Below the pieces are notes generated by a model. That model was not told the origin of the DNA, did not search any database, and saw only the letters and a list, made by a program, of their open reading frames with translations. 64,000 bases of DNA from Paenibacillus sp. HW567 (GTDB lineage: Bacteria; Bacillota; Bacilli; Paenibacillales; Paenibacillaceae): NCBI RefSeq assembly GCF_000374185.1, contig NZ_KB910518.1, positions 3,481,687 to 3,545,686 on the forward strand, given 5' to 3'. Both the position numbers and the translations under genes were made by a program. Below are positions 27,146 through 35,244 of the stretch, one piece after another. Positions within the stretch are counted from its first letter, which is position 1; the number at the start of each line of letters is the position of its first letter.

Positions 27146-27313
27146 ATGAAACAAAAAATAATCACTATAATTATCATTTTGATTGGGATATTGATTATTT
27201 CCTTTATCGGCATTCAGGTGCTCTTAAATACTAAAATAACTAATAAAATCCTTGAGAATGAAAACAAAATACCAATCCTAGACAAATATACCCCTAAAGA
27301 GGAGGGCCGCTGA
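27146..27313 (+). CDS. 55-residue single-pass membrane peptide
   Basis: An AT-rich short gene: 55 residues opening MKQKIITIIIILIGILIISF, a clear membrane helix (about 5-27) followed by a charged tail (KITNKILENENKIPILDKY and KEEGR end). The ribosome site AAAGGAGC lies about 9 bases before the ATG at 27146, as strong as those of the larger genes, which argues it is translated. It resembles small hypothetical membrane proteins of Bacillales; no function can be assigned. It sits alone between the APH-like kinase and an alpha/beta hydrolase, both transcribed the other way. Confidence 0.65.
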   Translation: MKQKIITIIIILIGILIISFIGIQVLLNTKITNKILENENKIPILDKYTPKEEGR

Positions 27314-27461
27314 AAAGAGGTTCCTCTTCTTACTTAACCAGCTATAACGAGTAAAACACTTCTCTTCCCGCAATAAAATCCTTGCACAGCGTATCACAAA
27401 GCCTGGCTGTCCTAACCTGAACGTTCTCCATGCTCTGCCCTCCCCATAATCTCAACTTCCA

Positions 27462-28178
27462 TTATAGGCATAACCCGACCTCAGCAATATACTTCTGCTG
27501 CTCTTCGTCCGGGATCATATGCCCGGAATGCATAAACTCAACCACATGAAAGGATGAAAGATACCGGGTGTACTTGTCTAATGTCTCATCTGAGATATCA
27601 GATGGAATCTCGGCAGCCGGGTTTCTTCCGGCAAACAACGTAACAGGGAGCTTAAGCTGAGATAGCTGCGCAGTGAAGTCCACCTCGCGGGCATCCCTTC
27701 CCAGCCCCTCAATTGCCTCGCGGCGCATGAAGTTCAGGATAGGCACCTGCATATACACCAGCCCGCTCCAAAAATCCACGGCTTCCGCTGAAAGACTCCG
27801 ATGGATAGGCGGCTGATCTACAAGAATAAGGCCTTTCATTTGATGCTGATTCTGCAAGCTCCAGCCAAGCGCGTAGGAAGCCCCCCTGGAAAATCCCAAT
27901 ACACAGTAGTTCTCAAGCCCGCAATGCGCAACCACAGCCGCGATATCTGACAGGTGATCCTCAAGATCATAACCAGCTTGCGGTGTTGAGCTTAACCCTC
28001 GGCCGCGAAAGCTAAACGCCACCACATGCCCCGGCAGATGGGTCAAAAGCGGAATCGCCCGCTCGGCAGGCTCCCATAACCCGCTGATCACCAGGAGCGA
28101 CGGCCTTGTGGCCGTTGACTCTCCATTTTCCAGTACATGCAGCACCACAGGTCCATTATGAACAAAATAGCTTTTCAA
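27462..28178 (-). CDS. Alpha/beta hydrolase
   Basis: A 238-residue hydrolase: nucleophile elbow VLGFSRGASYALGW (GxSxG, Ser), oxyanion region SLLVISGLWEPAER, acid region LPVTLFAGRN, and C-terminal catalytic His in FMHSGHMIPDEE. The family covers esterases, haloalkane or lactone hydrolases, so substrate is open. TTG 28178 lies 8 bases after GGAGG; the upstream TTG at 28193 overlaps the ribosome site itself and is rejected. The gene ends without an obvious terminator. Confidence 0.85.
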   Translation of the reverse strand: MKSYFVHNGPVVLHVLENGESTATRPSLLVISGLWEPAERAIPLLTHLPGHVVAFSFRGRGLSSTPQAGYDLEDHLSDIAAVVAHCGLENYCVLGFSRGASYALGWSLQNQHQMKGLILVDQPPIHRSLSAEAVDFWSGLVYMQVPILNFMRREAIEGLGRDAREVDFTAQLSQLKLPVTLFAGRNPAAEIPSDISDETLDKYTRYLSSFHVVEFMHSGHMIPDEEQQKYIAEVGLCL

Positions 28179-28262
28179 TCGAAATCCCTCCAAGAAAGAT
28201 TCATGTCCCTAAATTCAACCTCCTAAAGAATATCATGGAAGCGGTTATTCCGAAAATGATAT

Positions 28263-28308
28263 AAGACACCCATGCCGCTGCGCGGCATCACTGAGGAATG
28301 AAAATATT
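28263..28308 (+). repeat. Short dispersed palindromic element, copy 3
   Basis: Starts AAGACACCCATGCCGCT, forms the hairpin ATGCCGC-TGC-GCGGCAT (28272-28288), then CACTGAGGAATGAAAATATT. It sits directly before the IS110-type element, upstream of the hydrolase gene. Confidence 0.65.
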
Positions 28309-28309
28309 G

Positions 28310-28503
28310 TCTATACTGGTTACTGGGCTGGCGAAGGTAGGTCGGAACTTCTTGGTGTTACGAACCCGAATATAAGACGGACCCCAACGACCCGGTGCAT
28401 CACAGATTGTTGCTCCCTCCGGGGAAGCACGCAGGGCAGAATAACCTTAGCATTGGTCTTTGCACCAGCCTTAATAAGCGCCAGCAGGCAGGAGACAGAA
28501 AAG
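28310..28503 (+). ncRNA. Candidate bridge (seek) RNA region of the IS110 element
   Basis: Established for IS110 elements: the non-coding end upstream of the transposase encodes a structured bridge RNA that guides target choice. The 194 bases here contain complementary stretches such as CGACCCGGTG and the CCCTCCGGGGAAG stem, but I could not fold it, so boundaries and orientation are provisional. Confidence 0.3.
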
Positions 28504-29724
28504 ATGGAGATCCTCATTGAACGTTGTTGTGGATTAGATGTACACAAGAAGAGTATCACAGCCTGTATCATCACCCCGAAAGGAAAGGAGATTCGAAGCT
28601 TTGAAACGCTGACTCGCCGGCTAGTCGATTTAGTGGATTGGATTAAAAGCGAGCGGTGCACCCATGTCGCGATGGAGAGCACCGGAGATTACTGGAAACC
28701 GATTTATAACCTGCTTGAACTGGAAGACGTCAAGCCGGTTGTCGTGAATGCGCAGCATATCAAAGCCGTGCCCGGACGCAAAACAGATGTGAAAGATGCG
28801 GAATGGATTGCGAAATTACTCCGGCATGGGCTGGTGCAAGGGAGCTATATTCCGAATCGGGAGCAGCGGGAACTTCGGGAAGTGATCCGGTATCGGCGAA
28901 GTATCATCGAAGAGCGAAGCCGGGAAGTGAACCGATTGCAAAAGGTGCTGGAAGGAGGCAATATCAAGCTCTCGTCCGTGGCATCCAATGTGCTTGGAGT
29001 GTCAGGACGAAACATGTTGGAAGCGATGATTCAGGGCGAAACGGATCCTTCGATTCTAGCGGACTTTGCGCAAAAGAAGCTGAAAGCCAAGAAAGAACAA
29101 TTAAAGCTGGCACTAGAGGGAAGCCTAGGTCCTCATCAGTTGCTCATGCTGGAGAAACAATTAGGACATATTGACCAGTTGAATGGGTTGATCACTGAAC
29201 TGGATGAAGAGATTGAGCGCCGAATGGCCCCTTTTGCAGAGGACCTGAAGTTAGTGGATACCATTCCCGGTGTCGGTAAACGAACCGCCGAACAAATTCT
29301 GGCGGAAATTGGGACCGACATGACACGGTTTCCGAGCGCAGGGCATTTATGCTCTTGGGCAGGTATGACTCCAGGTCACAATGAAAGCGCGGGGAAAAAA
29401 CGATCAGCAAGGACACGAAAAGGGAATAAAAAGCTGCGAAGTGCACTGGTGGAATCGGCGCGAGCGGCAGGACGAAAAAAGAACACCTACCTGTCGGCCC
29501 AATATCACCGGATCGCAGGCAGGCGAGGGAAAAACAGAGCAGCCGTAGCCGTCGGGCACAGCATTTTAGCGATAGTCTATGTCTTGTTAACGCGAAGACA
29601 AGCATATAAAGAATTAGGGTTTGACTACTTCGACCAACGAAACCGCGAGATGGTAATGAACCGATCCATAAAACGCTTGGAATCGCTCGGGTATCAAGTA
29701 AACCTGAGTGAACAATCGGCCTAA
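28504..29724 (+). CDS. IS110-family transposase
   Basis: A 406-residue recombinase: N-terminal RuvC-like DEDD domain (CGLDVHKKSITACIITPKG with first Asp, HVAMESTGDYWKPIYN with Glu, GRKTDVKDAEWIAKLL with paired Asp) and C-terminal transposase-20 domain with the serine motif region (IPGVGKRTAEQILAEIGTD, then CSWAGMTPGHNESAGKK). It acts with a guide RNA to cut and insert the element. ATG 28504 lies 9 bases after AGGAG; the frame reaching back to 28453 lacks one. The gene is full length with no frameshift, so it may be active. Confidence 0.95.
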   Translation: MEILIERCCGLDVHKKSITACIITPKGKEIRSFETLTRRLVDLVDWIKSERCTHVAMESTGDYWKPIYNLLELEDVKPVVVNAQHIKAVPGRKTDVKDAEWIAKLLRHGLVQGSYIPNREQRELREVIRYRRSIIEERSREVNRLQKVLEGGNIKLSSVASNVLGVSGRNMLEAMIQGETDPSILADFAQKKLKAKKEQLKLALEGSLGPHQLLMLEKQLGHIDQLNGLITELDEEIERRMAPFAEDLKLVDTIPGVGKRTAEQILAEIGTDMTRFPSAGHLCSWAGMTPGHNESAGKKRSARTRKGNKKLRSALVESARAAGRKKNTYLSAQYHRIAGRRGKNRAAVAVGHSILAIVYVLLTRRQAYKELGFDYFDQRNREMVMNRSIKRLESLGYQVNLSEQSA

Positions 29725-29833
29725 CGGCCAATTTCAAAAAAATAAAAACATGGGGTTTGTTTTGGTATGCGCACTTTTGGTTCCTTAGAGCAACTTTATT
29801 TTCAGGGCAGAATGACCAGGGCATTGGACAGCC

Positions 29834-29878
29834 AAAAAAGAAGCAGCACATACCGCCATTAGCGGCACACACTGCTTC
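29834..29878 (-). terminator. Rho-independent terminator of the basic small-protein gene
   Basis: GAAGCAG (29840-29846) and CTGCTTC (29872-29878) enclose an inner CCGC-n5-GCGG stem. On the minus strand TTTTTT follows (29834-29839). It starts 24 bases after the stop codon of the gene at 29902. Confidence 0.85.
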
Positions 29879-29901
29879 CTTCACTCCTTGAATCAATATA
29901 A

Positions 29902-30273
29902 TTAGAATCTGGCGACAAAAAACTCACGATTGGCGGAAACATTTTTGGTCGTTAAGAGATTGCCGGCGTCATCTCTGATTCTCAGAATATAGGATACCGT
30001 TGTTAAAGTTACAATAGTAGGAAATCTAGCCACACCAAAATCGTCAAAATCGGTAGTTATCGTTACTGTACCGGTAGTCAAGGAAGCTGTCCAGCCAGTA
30101 GTGTCCTTATTCACATTGCCGAGGCTGGTAGCAAGCACGACGAATCTGTCGAACGTTTGTCTAACTCTGCGTCTGCGTCTCACTGCAGCCGCATTCGCCT
30201 TTTTCGCCATCATTGCTTTTTTTGCCAGCAGTGCTTTTCTTGCCATCAATGCTTTCTTTTCGGACTCTTTCAT
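29902..30273 (-). CDS. Small basic protein with Lys/Ala repeats, unknown
   Basis: A 123-residue protein I do not recognise. The first 40 residues carry a K/A repeat (ALMARKALLAKKAMMAKKA) and an Arg run (AVRRRRRVRQTF), expected to form a basic helix that could bind nucleic acid or membranes. The remainder (about 45-123) is Thr/Val-rich and beta-like (TGTVTITTDFDDFGVARFP, then LRIRDDAGNLL). The start is uncertain: ATG 30273 has the SD-like GGTGAT 4 bases upstream; 30279 or GTG 30285 are possible. It has a strong terminator and is divergent from the AprX-like protease across about 170 bases, so a functional link (substrate, spore component) is possible but unproven. Confidence 0.6.
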   Translation of the reverse strand: MKESEKKALMARKALLAKKAMMAKKANAAAVRRRRRVRQTFDRFVVLATSLGNVNKDTTGWTASLTTGTVTITTDFDDFGVARFPTIVTLTTVSYILRIRDDAGNLLTTKNVSANREFFVARF

Positions 30274-30440
30274 TTGCATCACCACTTTCTTTTAGGATAC
30301 ATTAGTAGATGCTATTTGCATGTTGTCTGAAACAAATTCCTGCCTATCGTTCAAAAATGTGGCGGTACCTCAGTTTCATAGATATGTATCCGCCTGTTCT
30401 TTCCGTGCATATCCTGCACAGAAGAGGTGATCTTACAGCA

Positions 30441-31694
30441 ATGAGTGATACACTCTGGATGCAGCAGCATGCTGCCAAAATCAATCGGCCATTGAAGCGC
30501 CATATTCGGAAATCTGTGCAATCAGGTGGCACGCCAGCGGCGGTTCCGGTCATTATTCAATTCAAGCAACAAATTTCTCCCTCCCGCATACAAGCCTTGA
30601 AAAAGCATTTAGGCCCGCACACCTTTCCTGTCAAGCACCGGATTCCCCTGCTGAATGCGGTATCCTCGCACATTTCTCTGAAATGTCTGGAACGGATGTG
30701 CTGCTGGAGCGGAGTTCACAAGGTCTACCTCAACGAAGTTAAAACAATATCTTTAAATATCGCTACTCCCTCCATTGGTGCAACAGCGGTCCAAAGAGCG
30801 AGAGGACTTACCGGAAAAGGAATCAACATCGCCATTCTCGACACCGGTGTATTCCGTCATCCGGATCTGATCCGGCCCGTGAACCGCATCATCGCCTTCA
30901 AGGATTTTATCAATCACCGCAAACACCCCTATGACGACAATGGCCACGGCACACATATCACTGGGGATGCGGCAGGCAATGGCTGGTCCAGCAAAGGAAA
31001 ATACAAGGGACCGGCCCCTGATGCGGGAATAGTCGGCGTCAAGGTCCTGGACCGGAACGGTGACGGTTATGACTCCACGATCATCAAGGGAATTGAGTGG
31101 TGTATTGCCCAGCGCAAGCGGTTAAAGCTGCGTATTCTGTCGATGTCCTTCGGCGGACCGGTGAGTGCCTCAAGCAAAGATGATCTGCTCAGCCAAGCGG
31201 TTGAAAAAGCGGTCAAGGCCGGGCTCACCGTTGTGATCGCCGCCGGCAACAGCGGCCCCGGACGGGGAACGATAGAATCGCCGGGGATAAGCCCCTCCGC
31301 AATCACAGTCGGGGCAGTGGATGACCGCCGGACTGTCCGGCAAGGCGACGACCGAATCACCTTCTACTCCAGCCGGGGACCGGCGCCGGGAGGAAGAATC
31401 AAGCCGGATCTCGTAGCTCCGGGAGAGTCCATCATCTCGCTTAAGGCTCCCGGCTCTAAACTGGCAAGGCAATTTCCGTACCTCAGGTTCGGCAAACAAT
31501 ATTTCGTGCTGTCCGGGACCAGCATCTCTACGCCGATCGTCTCCGGTGCGGCCGCACAATTGCTGCAGAGCTGCCCCGCCCTGACTCCCTGTCAAGTTAA
31601 AGCCAGGCTGAAGAAACATGCGTTTCGATTAGGGCTGAAGCCGAACACCGCAGGCAGCGGCGAGGTGAACGTACGGTTTCTGAAACACCGTTAG
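30441..31694 (+). CDS. aprX: AprX-like intracellular subtilisin (S8 peptidase)
   Basis: A 417-residue serine protease without a signal peptide. An N-terminal propeptide-like region (about 25-100) precedes the catalytic core: Asp in INIAILDTGVFRHPDL, His in DDNGHGTHITGDAAG, oxyanion Asn in VVIAAGNSGPG and Ser in VLSGTSISTPIVSGAAA. The PYDDNGHGTH, GKYKGPAPDAGIVGVKVL and IEWCIAQ segments and the lack of export signal match Bacillus AprX. The MSDTLW start (ATG 30441) aligns with the AprX N terminus; its GAGG site is 13 bases away, longer than ideal, and the frame stays open upstream to 30309. Function of AprX in the cell is not firmly known. Confidence 0.88.
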   Translation: MSDTLWMQQHAAKINRPLKRHIRKSVQSGGTPAAVPVIIQFKQQISPSRIQALKKHLGPHTFPVKHRIPLLNAVSSHISLKCLERMCCWSGVHKVYLNEVKTISLNIATPSIGATAVQRARGLTGKGINIAILDTGVFRHPDLIRPVNRIIAFKDFINHRKHPYDDNGHGTHITGDAAGNGWSSKGKYKGPAPDAGIVGVKVLDRNGDGYDSTIIKGIEWCIAQRKRLKLRILSMSFGGPVSASSKDDLLSQAVEKAVKAGLTVVIAAGNSGPGRGTIESPGISPSAITVGAVDDRRTVRQGDDRITFYSSRGPAPGGRIKPDLVAPGESIISLKAPGSKLARQFPYLRFGKQYFVLSGTSISTPIVSGAAAQLLQSCPALTPCQVKARLKKHAFRLGLKPNTAGSGEVNVRFLKHR

Positions 31695-31721
31695 AACCTT
31701 TAGAGAGGAGATTCCACTTCA

Positions 31722-32948
31722 ATGGTCCGTACCAGGCATATACAAGGATTTGTGAACCAATTTGTGAGCTACGCAGGGATTACAATAGAAGATAGATATG
31801 CTCTTTTCTATGTCACTGACATTAGAGTTGGGGAGGAGCTTACCGCAGCAGAGCCGTATATGGCCGGTGTACTGCGATATGACTTAGTGAACGGATCGCA
31901 GGAGTTTGTCAGCTACGGGCCAGGCTCCTATATTGAAAATATCTCATCTGCCAAAGAGTGGATTTACTACGTGGATCTGAAATGGGAGGAGCAGACTGCT
32001 GTCTACGTCCTGTATCAATTGGATTGCAGAAGCATGAAGACACAGGAAGTCTACACCCTTCGGTTAACCGATGATTTTGCGGAGAACATGGAACAGTCCG
32101 CCTTGCGGCGGGCTGAATTCCATGGGCTCAGCAAGCGGTACGTTCTCGTAGCGGTGCCTGAAATTGATGATTCATCCTGCAGGAAACATAACTCCGGCTT
32201 CTCCGGGTACCTGCTGATTGACCTTGAGCTTCAGGAGCACTTCAGCGTCCCGGACAGCATCGGGCCGAAGGACCGGGTTGTACATACATCTGAGGTTGCT
32301 GTGCTTGAGCATGAGGTTGAGGAGCAGCTTGTGCTCGTAACCGGCAGAATTCAAGCTTACGAGAAGCGAGAGGAATGGAAGCGCCGCAAATATGACATGA
32401 TCGAAGGGGGCGCTACCCACAGCGTCGTTCTCATCCCGCTGGAGGCTTTCGTTGACCGGGTTAAGAACAACACCCCTCTCGATGAATCTTTTGTCATTGA
32501 TCAGTGTGACCCAACCTGCGGATATGCATATATCTCCCGTATTAGTGGCGCGGTTTCTTTGTACAAGCATCATTTTGATGAGGATACTTCCGAGTTGTGT
32601 CTGTACAATCCGGTTACACAAGAGATGCTGAGGCAACGGATGGAAGCTACCTATGAGCGGCTCTATTTGACTGAAAATTTACGGGCTTTTGGTATTCACA
32701 ACGATGGAACACAAGAAAGTATAGTCAATGTTAGCAACGGCGAAATATTGTTCACTGGTGAGGCCCGAGCGATGGTCCGTTTGGTCAACGGACGGTATGC
32801 CTCCACCCGCAAGTACCTGCCGGCTAAGGATGCCTTTTTGTTCGAGCTAATAGATCTTCACTCCAAGCAAGCGGTTCACAGCATTGCCGGCCGTTATGCG
32901 AGTTACGGCTACGTTGCCGGGGCGGATTTGCATATTTTTTGCGGATAA
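31722..32948 (+). CDS. Unknown 408-residue protein, beta-propeller-like
   Basis: Opens MVRTRHIQGFVNQFVSYAGIT. It has no signal peptide or membrane helix and consists of repeated short beta strands with aromatic ends (YALFYVTDI, WIYYVDLKW, AVYVLYQLD, RYVLVAVPEI, LVLVTGRIQAYE, TSELCLYNP), suggesting a six- or seven-bladed propeller, but no family motif is recognised. GAGGAG lies about 11 bases before ATG. It follows the AprX-like gene by 27 bases and is probably co-transcribed. Function unknown. Confidence 0.7.
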   Translation: MVRTRHIQGFVNQFVSYAGITIEDRYALFYVTDIRVGEELTAAEPYMAGVLRYDLVNGSQEFVSYGPGSYIENISSAKEWIYYVDLKWEEQTAVYVLYQLDCRSMKTQEVYTLRLTDDFAENMEQSALRRAEFHGLSKRYVLVAVPEIDDSSCRKHNSGFSGYLLIDLELQEHFSVPDSIGPKDRVVHTSEVAVLEHEVEEQLVLVTGRIQAYEKREEWKRRKYDMIEGGATHSVVLIPLEAFVDRVKNNTPLDESFVIDQCDPTCGYAYISRISGAVSLYKHHFDEDTSELCLYNPVTQEMLRQRMEATYERLYLTENLRAFGIHNDGTQESIVNVSNGEILFTGEARAMVRLVNGRYASTRKYLPAKDAFLFELIDLHSKQAVHSIAGRYASYGYVAGADLHIFCG

Positions 32949-32974
32949 TGATTTCGGTAGAGGCTGCTACATAA

Positions 32975-33178
32975 GTTGAACTTTAGATTTTCATATCAGG
33001 CTCTGGTCGTAACTACGGGGAATGTTTGGACTTCCGGCCGCTGCCCGCCTTCAAGTTTCTTGAACTATACCGCGCTTAGCGGATGAAACCTGAAGACAAA
33101 GGCGGACGCGTTCGCTCCGTAAGTATCCAAACTTCCCCTCCGTCACTTCTCCCATTTTTATGATTTTTTAAGTTCAAC
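32975..33178. repeat. Long-hairpin repeat element, copy A
   Basis: About 204 bases bounded by inverted repeats GTTGAACTT (32975-32983) and AAGTTCAAC (33170-33178). The interior folds on itself: GGGGAATGTTTGG against CCAAACTTCCCC, TTCAAGTTTC (33050-33059) against GAAACCTGAA (33085-33094), with tip CCGC-GCTTA-GCGG. The copy at 52320-52528 shares the same plan and most outer sequence. It occupies the whole stretch 32949-33206 and contains no gene. Confidence 0.85.
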
Positions 33179-33206
33179 TGATATAGTACTGCTTACGAAT
33201 ACACGT

Positions 33207-34034
33207 TTAAGAAGTTACAGACTGTAAGCTGTACCAAAATATCCTGTAGTCAAAATGAGGAACCATCCCCACCATTCCCGCCAGACGAAGTGAGCCGGAA
33301 TTATCCGGGGAACAGTCCCAATACGGCTGAACCCCTCTGCTGCCGCATTCCTCCACAAACGCCCGTGCTGCTGCGGCCGCATAGTTTCTTTTTCTATACC
33401 CTTCTAACGTTTCGATATCAATGGCATGAGTCTGACCGGCAACAAAAGCGGAGAAGCAAAGACTTACCACCATATGGTCGCACCGGGCATAATAACCGAA
33501 CCCGTGCCGGAAGAAATCATCCGGCGAGTCCCAGAACCGGGATAGCTTGTCCTCTACAAATGCCAGGTTGCTGACCCGCTTGTCATAGAATAGACTTTTG
33601 TCCATTCTATGAACCGTCACGTTACCGCTCGGGATTCCATCCATTTTCATAGCTTCCCCGAGCCTGTAGACATGCTGATGACAATTCGAAAGCTTGTATT
33701 TACCGAAAATAACCTCTATCGCTTCCATCCAGCCTGCTGTTTCACAGCTAATTTCGACATAGCCGATATCCAGCTTGTTTAGCCAGGGCTCAATCTCACG
33801 CTGCATGTAGGACGCCAGGCCGTCTACAAAAGCTTTGCTCTGCGGATCTCCCACGATATGGAACCCGCTCTGGCCCTGAATCCAGATTAGAGCAGCCCTT
33901 ATATTCTCAGGGTGATCGGCAAATACCCTGCCCGGATTCATTCCGCTTACGATAGCTTTCACCTCAATATTATTGCAGGTGTCTGCAATGTGCCTGATCC
34001 TGTAAAACTCTGTTTTGCGCAGCTCAGTTATCAA
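33207..34034 (-). CDS. GNAT-type acetyltransferase (GNAT_acetyltran-like)
   Basis: A 275-residue protein with an N-terminal segment around NPGRVFADHPENIRAALIW and a C-terminal GNAT-like half (VAGQTHAIDIETLEGYRKRNYAAAAARAFVEEC, then YWDCSPDNSGSLRLAGMVG). The YRKRNYAAAAARAFVEEC block is the acetyl-CoA region of the GNAT_acetyltran (PF12746) family common in bacilli; substrates are unknown. TTG 34034 is 9 bases after GGAGG. It lies 49 bases downstream of the Gfo/Idh/MocA gene on the same strand and may be co-transcribed. The long-hairpin element follows its stop. Confidence 0.78.
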   Translation of the reverse strand: MITELRKTEFYRIRHIADTCNNIEVKAIVSGMNPGRVFADHPENIRAALIWIQGQSGFHIVGDPQSKAFVDGLASYMQREIEPWLNKLDIGYVEISCETAGWMEAIEVIFGKYKLSNCHQHVYRLGEAMKMDGIPSGNVTVHRMDKSLFYDKRVSNLAFVEDKLSRFWDSPDDFFRHGFGYYARCDHMVVSLCFSAFVAGQTHAIDIETLEGYRKRNYAAAAARAFVEECGSRGVQPYWDCSPDNSGSLRLAGMVGMVPHFDYRIFWYSLQSVTS

Positions 34035-34083
34035 CTTGTACGACCTCCATATCAGGTATCCGTCCGGGCTCTTAACCTCATCT

Positions 34084-35076
34084 TTATCTTAAGGCAGATA
34101 GAATCGCATCGCACAGCTCCATAGTTTTCACGTTATCTCTGCCGCTGGAAGCAGGTGTCAGACCCTCCCGGCAGCATTTCATGAAGTGCGCCATTTCGCC
34201 TACAAAGCCGCGTAAATAAAGATCTCTGTAGCCGCCGGACATCGCTGACGCAGATGGGGTGAACACCGTATCCTGCTCCGCAAGCGATTGCCAAGGCAGG
34301 CCGCTGGCTGCAAAAGAATGGTGAACCGACAGCTTCACAATTTCATCCGCACAGGCAAATCCGTGATCGAACGTAACCGTTACGCTCTCGCTTTCTCTGG
34401 ACCAGGCGCTCATCCCTGCAAAATACACACTTCCGACAATCCCGTTCTTGAATCTCAGCGAGAGACTCTGGGAGATCTGTTCGCCATTGTTGTTAGTGAA
34501 TCCTGATATCTGTACCGCCTCGCCAAACAAGAAACGCAGCAAATCTACAATATGAATGGCGGCAAGCTTCAGGAACTGCTCCTCATTCTTACAGAAGGGG
34601 GTGCTGTCTACCGCAAACCGGGCTTGAAAAGAACGCGCCGCTCCCAATGTCCCTTCAGTAATCAGCTCCTTCAATTTCATGTAGACAGGCGCGTAGCGTT
34701 TCATGAATCCCACCATCAGCACAACCCCGGCCTGTTCTGCGGCATCGGCAAGCTGAAGGGCCTCCGGTCCATTCCAGCCGAGAGGTTTGTCCACATACAC
34801 ATGTCTCCCGGCACGGATGCAGTCCAGTATCAGCGGGGTTTGATCATGCGGCTGGGCAACAACTACTACTCCATCGCACTCTTCATTCTGCAGCATTTTG
34901 TGGTAATCGTCATAAGGCTTGCCGCTGCTGCCGAACCGCAGAAGTGCGGACTTGGAGCGCTCAAGATTACGGGTCGCAACGGCGGTGATCTCCGCACCTG
35001 CTTCTATTGCCGATGGAAAAATATTAGTCGACGCATGGAACCCCGCACCGATAAAGCTAAGCTTCGCTGTACTCAA
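34084..35076 (-). CDS. Gfo/Idh/MocA-family oxidoreductase
   Basis: A 330-residue NAD(P)-dependent sugar-type dehydrogenase: Rossmann start KLSFIGAGFHASTNIFPSAI, cofactor/catalytic EKP-type motif HVYVDKPLGWNGPEALQLAD with VDKP in place of the usual EKP, and a C-terminal catalytic beta domain with AAIHIVDLLRFLFGEAVQ. TTG 35076 lies 5 bases after GAGAGG. It is divergent from a sugar phosphate isomerase/epimerase gene, a common pairing in inositol and sugar catabolism, so the two may act on one carbohydrate. No transporter is adjacent, so the substrate is unknown. Confidence 0.88.
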   Translation of the reverse strand: MSTAKLSFIGAGFHASTNIFPSAIEAGAEITAVATRNLERSKSALLRFGSSGKPYDDYHKMLQNEECDGVVVVAQPHDQTPLILDCIRAGRHVYVDKPLGWNGPEALQLADAAEQAGVVLMVGFMKRYAPVYMKLKELITEGTLGAARSFQARFAVDSTPFCKNEEQFLKLAAIHIVDLLRFLFGEAVQISGFTNNNGEQISQSLSLRFKNGIVGSVYFAGMSAWSRESESVTVTFDHGFACADEIVKLSVHHSFAASGLPWQSLAEQDTVFTPSASAMSGGYRDLYLRGFVGEMAHFMKCCREGLTPASSGRDNVKTMELCDAILSALR

Positions 35077-35172
35077 ACGTATCCTCTCCCTTTAGAGCAA
35101 TAATTCCATAATAGCCCATTCCTTGACTGGTAGCGAAGATCAACTGTCCTTACTATCCATAACCGGTGGAAT

Positions 35173-35203
35173 CCTTGCTGAATATCCAATATACTTAGCA
35201 AGG
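35173..35203. promoter_or_regulatory. Candidate operator dyad CCTTGCT-n17-AGCAAGG
   Basis: A perfect 7-base inverted repeat in the divergent region between the Gfo/Idh/MocA and isomerase genes, 42 bases before the isomerase start. The position fits a shared control site, but no regulator gene is adjacent. Confidence 0.3.
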
Positions 35204-35244
35204 AAGCGATTACAGGATTCCAATGGAACAGGAGGGATATGGAG

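Larger units (their letters stand above)
28310..29760 (+). mobile_element. IS110-type insertion sequence (ends approximate)
   Basis: A 406-residue DEDD transposase gene preceded by about 190 bases of non-coding sequence, the normal IS110 layout. No terminal inverted repeats were seen, which is normal for the family, so the ends are placed only by the non-coding flanks. The left end adjoins a short palindromic repeat. The right flank includes GGCCTAACGGCC around the transposase stop. Confidence 0.7.
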
